From: Elusimicrobiota bacterium
GTDB taxonomy: Bacteria; Elusimicrobiota; Elusimicrobia; UBA1565; UBA9628
Direction of reading: 5' to 3'
DNA length: 64,000 nt
Assembly (NCBI GenBank): GCA_016182905.1
Contig: JACPFR010000050.1
Location: forward strand, 1-64,000
Part shown: positions 1 to 7,599 of the stretch, piece by piece
How the letters are laid out: the number at the start of each line of letters is the position of its first letter
Numbering within the stretch: position 1 is the stretch's first letter
Notes under the pieces: model-generated
Told to the model about the DNA's origin: nothing
Database searches by the model: none
The model's input: the letters and a program-made list of their open reading frames with translations, nothing else
Position numbers and translations under genes: made by a program

Positions 1-1
1 C

Positions 2-235
2 GTGATGTTGGCCTACAATTTGATGAGCGTGTTCCGGCAGGCGTTACTAAAAGCGCCGAAAGCGGTTCGCCTTTCCACGATGCGCTTCCAATGCTTTGCA
101 TTAGGAAGCTGGGTCGGACGAAATGGCCGAAAGAAGGTCCAACGGATCAGTTTGCCGCGGCAACGCCGGGCTTGGTTCGACGGATTATTCGCCAGCATCA
201 ACGCCTTTAAGGCGCCATGGCCGATCCCAACCTAG
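2..235 (+). CDS. IS1380-like DDE transposase, C-terminal end (cut by window edge)
   Basis: Only the last ~77 residues are in the window; the frame is open to the left edge, so the listed first codon is not a real start. The pattern AYNLMSVFRQALL, then RFQCFALGSWVGRNGRKKV and RRAWFDGLF, is what I recognise as the conserved C-terminus of IS1380/IS4-superfamily transposases. The protein would catalyse cut-and-paste movement of its element. The catalytic DDE residues lie outside the window, so intactness cannot be judged. It is followed by the convergent methyltransferase gene. I could not identify the right terminal inverted repeat. Family assignment is from memory of the motif. Confidence 0.6.
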   Translation: MMLAYNLMSVFRQALLKAPKAVRLSTMRFQCFALGSWVGRNGRKKVQRISLPRQRRAWFDGLFASINAFKAPWPIPT

Positions 236-272
236 TTCCTAATGCAAGATTTGGATCAAGGACAGCCGGTCG

Positions 273-1043
273 CTACTTCTCGGCCGCGATCATCGCGATC
301 CAGATCTCCTCGCGGCCGCCGTTCTCGTCTCGGGCGAACTTGCCGTTGCCCCGCCTCCCGTCGTCGCCTTCCCAGTAGACGTGCGACCTCCGGAACCCCG
401 CCTCGGCCAGCAGCTCGCGGATCTCGGCGACGGTCCAGACGCGCCAATCGTAGGTGAAGACGTCCAGCATCTTCCGCCCGCCCTTGGGCTTGAAGTGCAT
501 CGCGCAGCGGGCCGTGTTGTGCACCGGGTCGTAGTCGTACTGCTCCCAGTAGTAGGTGAAGCGGGGGTGGACCGTGCTCTCCTTGTTCGGCCGGTGGACG
601 CCGCCTCCGCCGAAGCAGTCCATCGCCAGCACGCCGCCGCGGCGGAGGTTGCGGAAGCAGTTCTTGAAGTAGGCCTTGAGCGCCGCGCGCTCCTTGAAGA
701 TGAAGTAGGAGAAGTTCATCGCCATGATCAGGTCGCTCTTCGGCCCGCCGGGCGCGAGGACGTCTTTGCGCTCGATCGCGACGCGCCGCCTCTGCTCGGG
801 CGCCAGCCGGGACAGGAAATACCTCTTTCCGTACGCGATCGGCTTCGCGCCGAGGTCGCGCCCGTAGGCGCGGTAGCCGGGGCCGAGCTTGACCCACTCG
901 CAGCACACGCCGAAGGTCCCGCAGAAGTCCTCGCGCAGGAGCTTGGGCCCCCGGCCTTTCAGCTCCCGGTACATCTCCCGGAAGAAGCGGACGTCGGCGT
1001 CGGGCTGCTGGACGGCGGCGGCGTAGAGGGCGTGCTTATCGAT
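273..1043 (-). CDS. class I SAM-dependent methyltransferase, apparent ATC start
   Basis: A ~256-residue Rossmann-type methyltransferase of the family with the signature LREDFCGTF, here a variant of the usual glycine-rich SAM loop. It continues with an acidic strand end (GRDLGAKP), MAMNFSYFIFKER, GGVLAMDCFGGGG and FTYDWRVWTVAEIRELLAEAGF. The substrate is unknown. The first ATG is at 974, but family members begin with a segment like ALYxxAVQxPxxDxxFFxxxYR. That segment is present in frame upstream (IDKHALYAAAVQQPDADV) as far as an in-frame stop at 1049, with no ATG, GTG, TTG or CTG. The codon at 1043 is ATC and lies 6 nt after a TAGACT -10-like box, as for other leaderless starts here. I therefore place the start at 1043; the conservative alternative is 974. 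Confidence 0.8.
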   Translation of the reverse strand: MDKHALYAAAVQQPDADVRFFREMYRELKGRGPKLLREDFCGTFGVCCEWVKLGPGYRAYGRDLGAKPIAYGKRYFLSRLAPEQRRRVAIERKDVLAPGGPKSDLIMAMNFSYFIFKERAALKAYFKNCFRNLRRGGVLAMDCFGGGGVHRPNKESTVHPRFTYYWEQYDYDPVHNTARCAMHFKPKGGRKMLDVFTYDWRVWTVAEIRELLAEAGFRRSHVYWEGDDGRRGNGKFARDENGGREEIWIAMIAAEK

Positions 1044-1049
1044 GGCTCA

Positions 1050-1055
1050 AGTCTA
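1050..1055 (-). promoter_or_regulatory. -10-like TAGACT before the methyltransferase
   Basis: TAGACT on the minus strand ends 6 nt before the ATC proposed as start. No Shine-Dalgarno sequence lies between. No good -35 is visible. Confidence 0.4.
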
Positions 1056-1147
1056 GCAGTAAAAAATGGGACCAAAGCGTCACAGCGCGGGCATGGAGCG
1101 GGGGGGCGTTACGCGCTAGGCTGTGCTCGCGGATACGGGAGGTTCCC

Positions 1148-1255
1148 ATGCACGGATGGACGAGCCGGTTCTCAGGCCTGTGGCAGGCCGCGCTCATGAT
1201 CTTTTTCGCCTCGGTCGTCGTCGGCCCTCACGGGCTTCGGGACGCCGACCGCTGA
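1148..1255 (+). CDS. possible 35-residue membrane peptide
   Basis: A small open frame with ATG at 1148 and TGA at 1253, preceded by GGGAGGTTCCC, a plausible ribosome-binding site. The product has one hydrophobic stretch (ALMIFFASVVVG) and resembles no family I know. It overlaps the 3' end of the HNH gene in antisense, and in DNA this GC-rich short open frames arise by chance. Treat as a weak candidate. Confidence 0.2.
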   Translation: MHGWTSRFSGLWQAALMIFFASVVVGPHGLRDADR

Positions 1256-1588
1256 CGCCGTGTGGGCCCGGTGGCAGGGCACGCATAAGGTCTCGAGGTT
1301 GACGAGGTGATGGGCGCAGCTGATCTCGCCGTGCGCGCCGAGGCAGGGCGCGATGTGGTTGACCTCGAGCGGGCGGCCGCCGCCGCAGCGCACGCAGGCG
1401 TACTTGTCCCGCCGTTTCGCCGCGCGCCGCGCGCGCGGCCACCAGTGGTTCTTCCAGAACGCCGTCGCGCAGCGGTCCCGGCACCACATGCGCCGAGCCG
1501 CGGGCAGCGCCTGCGCGCACCAGGAGCAGGCTCCGGCCGCCGGCTTGGCCAGCGCGCAGCGCGACACCAGCTCGGCGCTCTTCGTCAT
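1172..1588 (-). CDS. small HNH endonuclease
   Basis: A 138-residue protein with two zinc-finger-like parts. The N-terminal half has CSWC (residues 21-24) and CRDRC (36-40), like the treble-clef finger found in some HNH proteins. The C-terminal half carries the HNH core: CVRCGG (65-70), LEVNHIAPC (His78 in the ββα-metal site), then NLETLCVPCHRAH (97-109) with the second Cys pair and terminal His. Expected activity is metal-dependent nicking or cleavage of DNA; its target is unknown. Its ATG lies 7 nt after TAGAAT, so the mRNA may be leaderless. A perfect palindromic repeat (1614-1689) begins 25 nt upstream. It may be a solitary mobile-type or defence nuclease. Confidence 0.75.
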   Translation of the reverse strand: MTKSAELVSRCALAKPAAGACSWCAQALPAARRMWCRDRCATAFWKNHWWPRARRAAKRRDKYACVRCGGGRPLEVNHIAPCLGAHGEISCAHHLVNLETLCVPCHRAHTASAVGVPKPVRADDDRGEKDHERGLPQA

Positions 1589-1595
1589 GCCCGCT

Positions 1596-1601
1596 ATTCT
1601 A
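1596..1601 (-). promoter_or_regulatory. -10 box TAGAAT of the HNH gene
   Basis: TAGAAT read on the minus strand, 7 nt before ATG 1588; no Shine-Dalgarno sequence fits between, which implies a leaderless mRNA. Confidence 0.45.
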
Positions 1602-1613
1602 ACAAGCTGAATC

Positions 1614-1689
1614 GGTGTCAGGCATTCCGCTTTTTTCAGTTTTCGCCCCGCTCGCGCGGAAAACTGAAAAAAGCGGAATGCCTGACACC
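1614..1689. repeat. dispersed palindromic repeat, copy 1 (31-bp perfect stem)
   Basis: The left arm 1614-1644 and right arm 1659-1689 are perfectly complementary over 31 bp around a 14-nt loop. Arms start GGTGTCAGGCATTCCG. The inner part (CTTTTTTCAGTTTTC) differs from the two other copies at 26379 and 48283 but is still fully paired. It lies between divergent promoters and its right end supplies CTGACA, usable as a -35. It resembles REP/RAYT-type or MITE-like palindromes; no transposase for it is in the window. Confidence 0.85.
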
Positions 1690-1710
1690 AAGATTATCGT
1701 TTGTTATGAT
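1682..1710 (+). promoter_or_regulatory. promoter of the α/β-hydrolase gene
   Basis: CTGACA at 1682-1687 (inside the right end of the palindromic repeat), a 17-nt spacer, and TATGAT at 1705-1710, then 6 nt to ATG 1717. The mRNA would be leaderless. Confidence 0.5.
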
Positions 1711-1716
1711 CGTCGG

Positions 1717-2631
1717 ATGAAGCGCGCGATCGTCGCGGGGCTGCTCGGCGTCCTGTGCGCCGCCGCTGTCTTCGCGGCCGCGGTCTCCTTCGCCCCGTTC
1801 CAGACGCACATGGCGCTGCGCCGGCTGGCGCTGCGGCGGGGCGGCGCCCAGCGCGTGCCCGCCGGGCCGCTGCTCGCCTATGAGCTGAGCTCCTGCCGCC
1901 CCGGGGCGCCGTGCCGCTGCGTGGCGCTCGTCCACGGGATGGGCGACTCGGCGATGACCTGGGACAAGACCATGCTCGGCCGCGGCGGCGCGACGCTTCC
2001 CCCCGAGGGGATCATGCTGCTCGCGGTGGACATGCCCGGGACGGACGGCTCGGCGCCCGCGGCCGACTACGGCATCCGGGCGCAGGCGCGCGTGCTGCGC
2101 GCCGCGCTCGAGCCGCGCTGCCCGGAATGGACCGTGGCGGGCAACAGCCTCGGCGGCTGGATCTCGGGCTGGCTCGCCGTGGACTGGCCCCAGGGCGTGC
2201 GCCGCCTCGTGCTCGTCAACGCGGCGGGGCTCAGCGACCCGACCGCGCGCTCTCTCGAGGCGGCGAAGGTCCTGGCGGACCCGACGATCCCGGCGATGAA
2301 GGCCTTCAACGCCAAGGCCTACGGCAAGCCCCGGGCGGTGCCGGATCGGGCCTGGCCCGCGGCCGTGGCGTCCATCCGCGCGCGGCCCACGCGCGCGATC
2401 CTGGAGGCGCTCAAGCTCGAGGACGTCCTCGACTCCCGCCTCAAGGACGTGAAGGCCGACACGGTCATCCTGTGGGGGAGCGCCGACGGCGTCCTGCCCG
2501 CGGAGTTCGCCGAGCGCTTCCGCAAGGGCGTGCGCGGCTCGCGCGTGGAGCTGGTTCCGGGATGCGGCCATCTGCCCCAGCAGGAGTGCCCGGAGAGCGT
2601 CTCGCGGGCGTTGTTCGGCGCGAAGCTCTAG
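1717..2631 (+). CDS. α/β-hydrolase, membrane-anchored or secreted
   Basis: A 304-residue α/β-hydrolase-fold protein. Residues 1-25 form a hydrophobic N-terminal segment (signal anchor or signal peptide). Core motifs are VHGMGDS (oxyanion-loop region, ~72), GNSLGG (nucleophile elbow, Ser144), WGSADGVLP (catalytic Asp region) and GCGHLPQQ (catalytic His). An ester or amide hydrolase acting at the envelope is likely; the substrate is unknown. The frame remains open into the palindromic repeat upstream, but that part would encode repeat sequence. ATG 1717 is preferred because it lies 6 nt after TATGAT and begins the hydrophobic segment. Confidence 0.85.
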   Translation: MKRAIVAGLLGVLCAAAVFAAAVSFAPFQTHMALRRLALRRGGAQRVPAGPLLAYELSSCRPGAPCRCVALVHGMGDSAMTWDKTMLGRGGATLPPEGIMLLAVDMPGTDGSAPAADYGIRAQARVLRAALEPRCPEWTVAGNSLGGWISGWLAVDWPQGVRRLVLVNAAGLSDPTARSLEAAKVLADPTIPAMKAFNAKAYGKPRAVPDRAWPAAVASIRARPTRAILEALKLEDVLDSRLKDVKADTVILWGSADGVLPAEFAERFRKGVRGSRVELVPGCGHLPQQECPESVSRALFGAKL

Positions 2632-2638
2632 GCGCCGG

Positions 2639-3001
2639 CTACTTTCGGCCGGACCAGTCGGCCGCGCGCTTCTCGTCCGACATCTTCCGGAGCTGCTCGT
2701 CGGCGCGGCGGACCTTGCGGGCGGCCTTCGCCTTGGCGGGCTTTTCGGCGGTCTTCTCGGCGAGGCCCGCGACGGGCTTGAGGGGGGCGAGCGGGTCGAC
2801 GAGGCTGATCGTGATCGCCTGGCCGGAGCCGAGGCGCGTGGAGCCGGTGACGCCGCCGGCGGGCATGGTGAGCTGATGACTCATGATCTGACGCATCAGG
2901 GGGTCGTGGGTGACCGTGGGGCTGGTGACCTCCGCCGAGGCGGACAGCGCCGCCATCGTCAGCAGCGCCGCGAACATCGCCGTCATGAGCTTGGTTCCCA
3001 T
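2639..3001 (-). CDS. small secreted protein of unknown function
   Basis: A 120-residue product with a typical Sec signal peptide (about residues 1-23, ending ASA). It continues with a short Thr/Ser/Gly-rich part and a Lys/Ala/Arg-rich C-terminal half (KPAKAKAARKVRRADEQLRK) that could be helical and basic. No domain recognised. The ATG has a good Shine-Dalgarno sequence (AGGAAAGG). Upstream lies a CCTAGGCCC-rich palindromic tract (about 3050-3087). It is transcribed away from the hydrolase and in the same direction as the secreted protein at 3088-4326. Confidence 0.65.
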   Translation of the reverse strand: MGTKLMTAMFAALLTMAALSASAEVTSPTVTHDPLMRQIMSHQLTMPAGGVTGSTRLGSGQAITISLVDPLAPLKPVAGLAEKTAEKPAKAKAARKVRRADEQLRKMSDEKRAADWSGRK

Positions 3002-3044
3002 GTCCTTTCCTACTAAGAGGATAGCGGGAAAGGGCTTCGACGCT

Positions 3045-3087
3045 CAGTGTCCTAGGGCCCGGGAGGGCCTAGGCCCATGGACCTAGG
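3045..3087. promoter_or_regulatory. CCTAGGCCC-rich palindromic tract
   Basis: An intergenic tract with CCTAGGGCCC, GGGCCTAGGCCC and CCTAGG between two secreted-protein genes. Similar CCTAGG/GGGCCC sequence recurs at 4370-4430 and 33347-33392. It could be a protein-binding site, a terminator-like hairpin for the upstream gene, or both. Confidence 0.3.
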
Positions 3088-4326
3088 CTACTCGTTCGAG
3101 GACGCCTGGATCTTGCCCAGGTACTTCTCGTCCACGGGCGGCTCGGCCAGCCGGCCGGAGGCGGACGGCGCGTTCGGCGACGCGAAGCCGGTCATCTGGC
3201 CGCTGCTGAAGGCCCCGGCCGCGCCCTTGATGTCGTCCTCGGTCTTCTGCAGGCGCGTGTAGGTGATCTCGATGCTGCCGAGCGAGGCCGCCTTGGTCTT
3301 GATGACCTGCTCGGCGGTGGCGCCGCCGGAGGAGGAGCCGTTGGACGCGATCGAGCCTCCCGTGCCGGAGGGGGAGCCCGAGGCCCCGGACACGGCCGCG
3401 GAGTCGGCGGCGGCCTGGCGGCCCATGCCTTTCGCCTCGTCGGAGGGGTTGGTCTGGTCGGCGGCCTGGTTCGGAGAGCCGGTCTGTCCGGCGTTGTTGA
3501 TGCCGGGGGTGGCGGGGGCGTTCCGGCCCGCCTGGCCGCCGCCGGAGGACCCGGTGAAGCCGGCGCTCTCGGCGCGGGCCATCTGGACCTTGTCATGGAA
3601 GTCCGGGATCTCGCCGGGGGCGCGGGTGCCGGCGCAGAGGCCCTTGCCGCAGACCTGGACCTCTCCGTCCGGCGTCACGATCCCGTAGCGGTTGTCGCCG
3701 AGGTCGATGACGGGATAGGGATTATCGCTGCGCGCGTCGGCCATCTCCTTCTGGAACTCGGCCGGGGAGAACGCCGGCGGGTCGCTGAACATGCCGACGC
3801 TGTTGGAGGCGTTGATGGGAGGCGCGGGCGGGCCGATGAAGCCGGGCTGCTTGTCATAGGGGAGGCCGGACTCGGCGGCGCGCTTCGCCTGCTCCTTCTC
3901 CCACGCGGCCTTCTGCGCCTCCTCCTCGGACGTGCACAGGCGGTAGGGAACGGTCCCGCACTTCTTGAAAAACTCGTCGTTCGCCGTGGACGGGTTGGCC
4001 TGATTCCCGAGCAGCTGGATCGGCGCCGTGCCGGCGTTCCTCATCAGGTAGTCGACGCAGGACGGGATCGCCGGCTGGGGGCACTTCCCGGAGGTGCGCA
4101 CGGCCTCGCGGAGGTTCAACTGGGCGGCGGTGCAGGCGACGTAGGGCACGGTGCCGCACTTGAAGACCATCTCGTCGATCGGGCCGGCGCCGGGGGCGAG
4201 CAGGAAGGGGCTCGAGTTGCCGGCGGGCATGGTGAAGCCGGTTCCGGCGCCCGCGGAGAAGGGCTGGGCCGCGGCGGAGGCGGCGATCAGGAGCAGCGCG
4301 GCGGCGAGGGGGTTCGGGGTTTTCAT
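3088..4326 (-). CDS. large secreted protein of unknown function
   Basis: A 412-residue protein with a Sec signal peptide (about residues 1-20, ASAAAQ). The mature N-terminal half contains two similar short Cys-containing units, FKCGTVPYVACTAAQ (~56-70) and FKKCGTVPYRLCTSEEE (~120-136), with more cysteines between them (CPQPAIPSC). This suggests a small disulfide-bonded duplication. A third region has YGIVTPDGEVQVCGKGLC. The C-terminal ~170 residues are Gly/Ser/Ala-rich and low-complexity, then a helical end. No catalytic motif seen. ATG has GGAG upstream and a TATGCT -10-like box at 4359-4364. Extracytoplasmic structural or binding role is only an inference. Confidence 0.65.
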   Translation of the reverse strand: MKTPNPLAAALLLIAASAAAQPFSAGAGTGFTMPAGNSSPFLLAPGAGPIDEMVFKCGTVPYVACTAAQLNLREAVRTSGKCPQPAIPSCVDYLMRNAGTAPIQLLGNQANPSTANDEFFKKCGTVPYRLCTSEEEAQKAAWEKEQAKRAAESGLPYDKQPGFIGPPAPPINASNSVGMFSDPPAFSPAEFQKEMADARSDNPYPVIDLGDNRYGIVTPDGEVQVCGKGLCAGTRAPGEIPDFHDKVQMARAESAGFTGSSGGGQAGRNAPATPGINNAGQTGSPNQAADQTNPSDEAKGMGRQAAADSAAVSGASGSPSGTGGSIASNGSSSGGATAEQVIKTKAASLGSIEITYTRLQKTEDDIKGAAGAFSSGQMTGFASPNAPSASGRLAEPPVDEKYLGKIQASSNE

Positions 4327-4452
4327 ACGGATTCTCCGTTCTTTCCTGCGACCCCCACAGCATAGCCCCGGGGGCCCCTTCGCGCCATAGGCCTAAGGGC
4401 CCAGGCGTCAATGGGTCCTAAGACCCAGAACGGCTCTGCCGTAACAGGGTCA

Positions 4453-4481
4453 TTGACCTTTGGCCGCGCTTATCCTAATAT
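4453..4481 (+). promoter_or_regulatory. σ70-type promoter for phosphohexomutase-enolase-ftsB
   Basis: TTGACC (4453-4458), 17-nt spacer, TAATAT (4476-4481), followed by a leader and an AAGGGGA ribosome-binding site 5 nt before ATG 4515. Unlike many genes here this one has a conventional leader. Confidence 0.6.
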
Positions 4482-4514
4482 GCCGCCCACGATTCAAACG
4501 GCTCAAGGGGATCA

Positions 4515-5993
4515 ATGATCAGATTCGGCACTTCCGGGTGGCGCGGCGTCGTTTCGGACGACTTCACGTTCCAGAACGTTCGCAAGGTCGCCCACAGCGT
4601 GGCTGGGTGCGTGAAGGAGAGCACCGAGGTCGGCTACAACAGCGACGATTACCGCCAGTTCCTGGCGGGGACGGCGCCCTCCCGCGTGCCGACCGTCGTC
4701 GTGGGCTACGACACCCGCTTCCAGTCCGAGGATTTCGCGCACGAGGTCGCCGCGGTGTTCGCCAACGACGGCATCCGGACCTTGCTCGCCTCCGCCGACC
4801 TGCCGACGCCGGCCGTCGCCTGGGCCGTGCTCGCCAACAGGGCCGTCGGCGGCGTGATGATCACCGCCTCCCATAACCCCGCCCAGTACAACGGCTTCAA
4901 GTGGATGCCCTACTGGGGCGGCTCGGCCTCCCCGAACGTGACCAACGACCTGGAGCGCCGCATCGAGCTCCTCGGCGACCACGCGATCAAGACGATGACG
5001 GACGAGCGGTCGACCCGCGAGGCCTGGGTCGACAAGGTCGACTTCCGGAAGTCCTACTTCGACCAGCTCGAGAGCCTGCTCGACGTCAAGGCCATCAAGA
5101 AGGCCAAGCTCAAGGTCGGCGTCGACGCGATGCACGGCTCCGCGCGCCTGTACCTGCGCGCGTTCCTGGAGGAGCGCCTGGGCGTGGAAGTCTTCGCGCG
5201 CAACGAGGACCGCGACGTCCTGCTCGGCGGCATCTCGCCCGAGCCGACGCCCGAGTCCACGGCGGACCTCGCCGAGCAGGTCAAGAAGCAGAAGCTCCAC
5301 CTCGGCCTCGCCTGCGACGGCGACGGCGACCGCTTCGGCATCATCGACGCGGGCGGCGTCTGGATCCAGCCGAACGAGGTCATCGCGCTCGCCTACGAGC
5401 ACCTCGTCGTCAACCGCGGCCTGAAGGGCAAGGCCGCGCGCTCGGTCATGACTTCCCACTTCATCGACGCCGTGGCCAAGTCCCACGGCTCGGAGACGCG
5501 CGAGACGCCGGTCGGCTTCAAGTACCTCGGCGAGCTGCTGCGCTCGGGGCCCTTCCTGATCGCCGGCGAGGAATCCGGCGGCCTCTCGATCCGCGGGCAT
5601 GTTCCTGAAAAAGACGGCATCCTCGCCTGCGTCCTGATGCTCGAGCTCGTCGCCTTCGAGAAGAAGCCGCTGACGACGGTGCGCGACCGGCTGTTCAAGG
5701 GCCTTGGCGCCTTCCACGGCGCCCGCCTCAACTACAAGATGGACCGCCTGCGCGACATCATCGAGCTCGAGGCGCGGCTGAAGACGAAGCCGCCGCTCGA
5801 GCTCGCGGGGTCCTCGGTCTGGCGCATCGACCAGGCCGACGGCTTCAAGTTCATCCTGCGCGACGGGGCCTGGCTCGGCCTGCGCAGCTCCGGCACCGAG
5901 CCGGTCTTCCGCGTGTACGCCGAGGCGCACACGCCCAAGCGCCTGGCGGAGATGATCGACGCCGGCAAAAAAATGCTGTCGGGGAAATTCTAA
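4515..5993 (+). CDS. phosphomannomutase/phosphoglucomutase
   Basis: A 492-residue α-D-phosphohexomutase interconverting hexose 1- and 6-phosphates via a phosphoserine. All four family sites are visible: FGTSGWRG at the N-terminus, the catalytic loop TASHNP (Ser119), the metal-binding DGDGDRFG (~274-281), the sugar-specificity loop GEESGG, and the phosphate-binding loop RSSGTEPVFRVY near the C-terminus. The motifs do not discriminate mannose from glucose substrates. It is the first gene of an apparent operon with enolase (2-nt gap) and the FtsB-like gene, linking sugar-phosphate supply and lower glycolysis. Start chosen from the ribosome-binding site. Confidence 0.93.
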   Translation: MIRFGTSGWRGVVSDDFTFQNVRKVAHSVAGCVKESTEVGYNSDDYRQFLAGTAPSRVPTVVVGYDTRFQSEDFAHEVAAVFANDGIRTLLASADLPTPAVAWAVLANRAVGGVMITASHNPAQYNGFKWMPYWGGSASPNVTNDLERRIELLGDHAIKTMTDERSTREAWVDKVDFRKSYFDQLESLLDVKAIKKAKLKVGVDAMHGSARLYLRAFLEERLGVEVFARNEDRDVLLGGISPEPTPESTADLAEQVKKQKLHLGLACDGDGDRFGIIDAGGVWIQPNEVIALAYEHLVVNRGLKGKAARSVMTSHFIDAVAKSHGSETRETPVGFKYLGELLRSGPFLIAGEESGGLSIRGHVPEKDGILACVLMLELVAFEKKPLTTVRDRLFKGLGAFHGARLNYKMDRLRDIIELEARLKTKPPLELAGSSVWRIDQADGFKFILRDGAWLGLRSSGTEPVFRVYAEAHTPKRLAEMIDAGKKMLSGKF

Positions 5994-5995
5994 AC

Positions 5996-7291
5996 ATGGC
6001 TAAAATCGAATCCGTTCGCGCTCAAGAGATACTGGACAGCCGGGGCTTCCCGACCGTCGGGGTCGAGGTCGTCCTTTCGGACGGGTCCGTCGGCTGGGCG
6101 GGCGTGCCCTCGGGCGCGTCCACCGGCGAGCACGAGGCCGTCGAGCTGCGCGACGGCGACAAGGCCCGCTACTTCGGCAAGGGCGTCCTCAAGGCCGTGG
6201 CCAACGCCAACGGCGAGCTCGCCAAGGCCGTGAAGGGCCGCGAGGCCTCCGACCTGGCCGGCCTCGACGCCGTGATGATCGCGCTCGACGGCACCCCGAA
6301 CAAGGGACGTCTGGGCGCCAACGCCATACTCGCGGTCTCCATGGCGACGGCCCGCGCCGCGGCCGCCTCCGCCAAGACGCCGCTGTACGCCTTCCTCCGC
6401 CAGGCCTACGGCATCACGTCCGACAAGTGGCTACTGCCCGCGCCGATGCTCAACGTCGTCAACGGCGGCAAGCACGCCGACAGCGGCCTCGACGTTCAGG
6501 AGTTCATGATCGTCCCGGTCGACGCCCCGACCTTCGCCGACGCCCTGCGCGCCGGCGCGGAGATCTACCAGATCCTCAAGAAGAAGCTCGCCGCGCTCAA
6601 GATGACGACCGCGGTCGGCGACGAGGGCGGCTTCGCCCCGCGCCTGAAGACCCACCTCGAGGTCCTCGAGATCCTCGCGGCGTCGATCAAGGAAGGCGGC
6701 TACGAGGGCAAGGTGCGCCTGGCGCTCGACTGCGCGGCCAGCGAGTACCACAAGGACGGCAAGTACGTCCTCGAGGGCAAGGCCCTGAGCAGCGTCGAGA
6801 TCGCCGAGGTGTACGCCGGCTGGGCGGCCAAGCACGGCATCGTCTCCATCGAGGATCCCCTGGACGAGAACGACTGGTCCGGCTGGGCGGCGATGACGGC
6901 CAAGCTCGGCGACCGCTTCCGTCTGATCGGCGACGACCTGTTCGTCACCAACCCGGAGTTCCTGGCGCGCGGCATCAAGGAGAAGGCGGCCAACGCCATC
7001 CTCATCAAGCTCAACCAGATCGGCACGATCACCGAGACGGTCAAAGCCGTCACCGACGCGCAGAATGCCGGGTTCTCGACGGTCATCTCCCATCGGAGCG
7101 GGGAGACCGAGGACGCGTTCATCGCGGACCTCGCCGTCGCCCTCAACGCGGGCGCCATCAAGACCGGCGCGCCGTGCCGCTCCGAGCGCCTGGCCAAGTA
7201 CAACCGCCTCCTGCAGATCGAGGCGGCCCTGGGCAAGAAGGCCAGCTACGCGGGCGGCTCCGCGTTCGCGGCCACGGCCGGAGCGCGGTGA
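5996..7291 (+). CDS. eno: enolase
   Basis: A 431-residue phosphopyruvate hydratase converting 2-phosphoglycerate to phosphoenolpyruvate. Signatures present are ARQEILDSRG-type N-terminus (AQEILDSRGFPT), GVPSGASTGEHEA, NGGKHAD, the catalytic GDEGGFAP, metal-ligand regions LALDCAASEY, SIEDPLDE and IGDDLF, the active-site lysine region ILIKLNQIGT, and SHRSGETED with the C-terminal GAPCRSERLAKYN. Length is normal for the family. Its TGA overlaps the GTG start of the downstream septum-formation gene, indicating translational coupling. Confidence 0.97.
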   Translation: MAKIESVRAQEILDSRGFPTVGVEVVLSDGSVGWAGVPSGASTGEHEAVELRDGDKARYFGKGVLKAVANANGELAKAVKGREASDLAGLDAVMIALDGTPNKGRLGANAILAVSMATARAAAASAKTPLYAFLRQAYGITSDKWLLPAPMLNVVNGGKHADSGLDVQEFMIVPVDAPTFADALRAGAEIYQILKKKLAALKMTTAVGDEGGFAPRLKTHLEVLEILAASIKEGGYEGKVRLALDCAASEYHKDGKYVLEGKALSSVEIAEVYAGWAAKHGIVSIEDPLDENDWSGWAAMTAKLGDRFRLIGDDLFVTNPEFLARGIKEKAANAILIKLNQIGTITETVKAVTDAQNAGFSTVISHRSGETEDAFIADLAVALNAGAIKTGAPCRSERLAKYNRLLQIEAALGKKASYAGGSAFAATAGAR

Positions 7292-7599
7292 AGGACCGGG
7301 CCCGGCGCGCGTCCGCTTTCGTCCGCGCGCACTGGGGCCGGCTGCTGACGGGCGCCGCGCTGATCTTCGTGTTCTTCGGCAACGGCGGCTTCCGCTCGCT
7401 GACGCGCAACTGGCTCGAGCTGCGCCGCCTCAACAAGGAGATCGTCGCGCTCCAGGCCGAGGAGAAGGAGCTCGACGGCCGCCTCAAGGCCCTGCGCTCC
7501 GGGGACGGCCCCGTCGAGCGCCTCGCCCGCCGCGAGCTCGGCTACATCAAGAAGGGCGAGATCGAGTACCGCTTCCCGCCGCCGCAAAAGAAGCGCTAG
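7288..7599 (+). CDS. FtsB/DivIC-like septum formation initiator
   Basis: A 103-residue bitopic protein with a short basic cytoplasmic end, one transmembrane helix (about residues 17-33, LLTGAALIFVFFGNGGF), then a coiled coil (LRRLNKEIVALQAEEKELDGRLKALR). It ends with the family's short conserved region ERLARRELGYIKKGEIEYRF. FtsB/DivIC-type proteins join FtsL and FtsQ/DivIB in the divisome. The GTG start at 7288 overlaps the enolase stop (GTGA). An eno-ftsB/divIC arrangement is common in bacteria, which supports the call. Confidence 0.85.
   Translation: MKDRARRASAFVRAHWGRLLTGAALIFVFFGNGGFRSLTRNWLELRRLNKEIVALQAEEKELDGRLKALRSGDGPVERLARRELGYIKKGEIEYRFPPPQKKR

Noticed and set aside
4512-5930. 472-codon minus-strand frame over the phosphohexomutase
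   Set aside because: Antisense to a gene with all family motifs; biased composition and no start signal.
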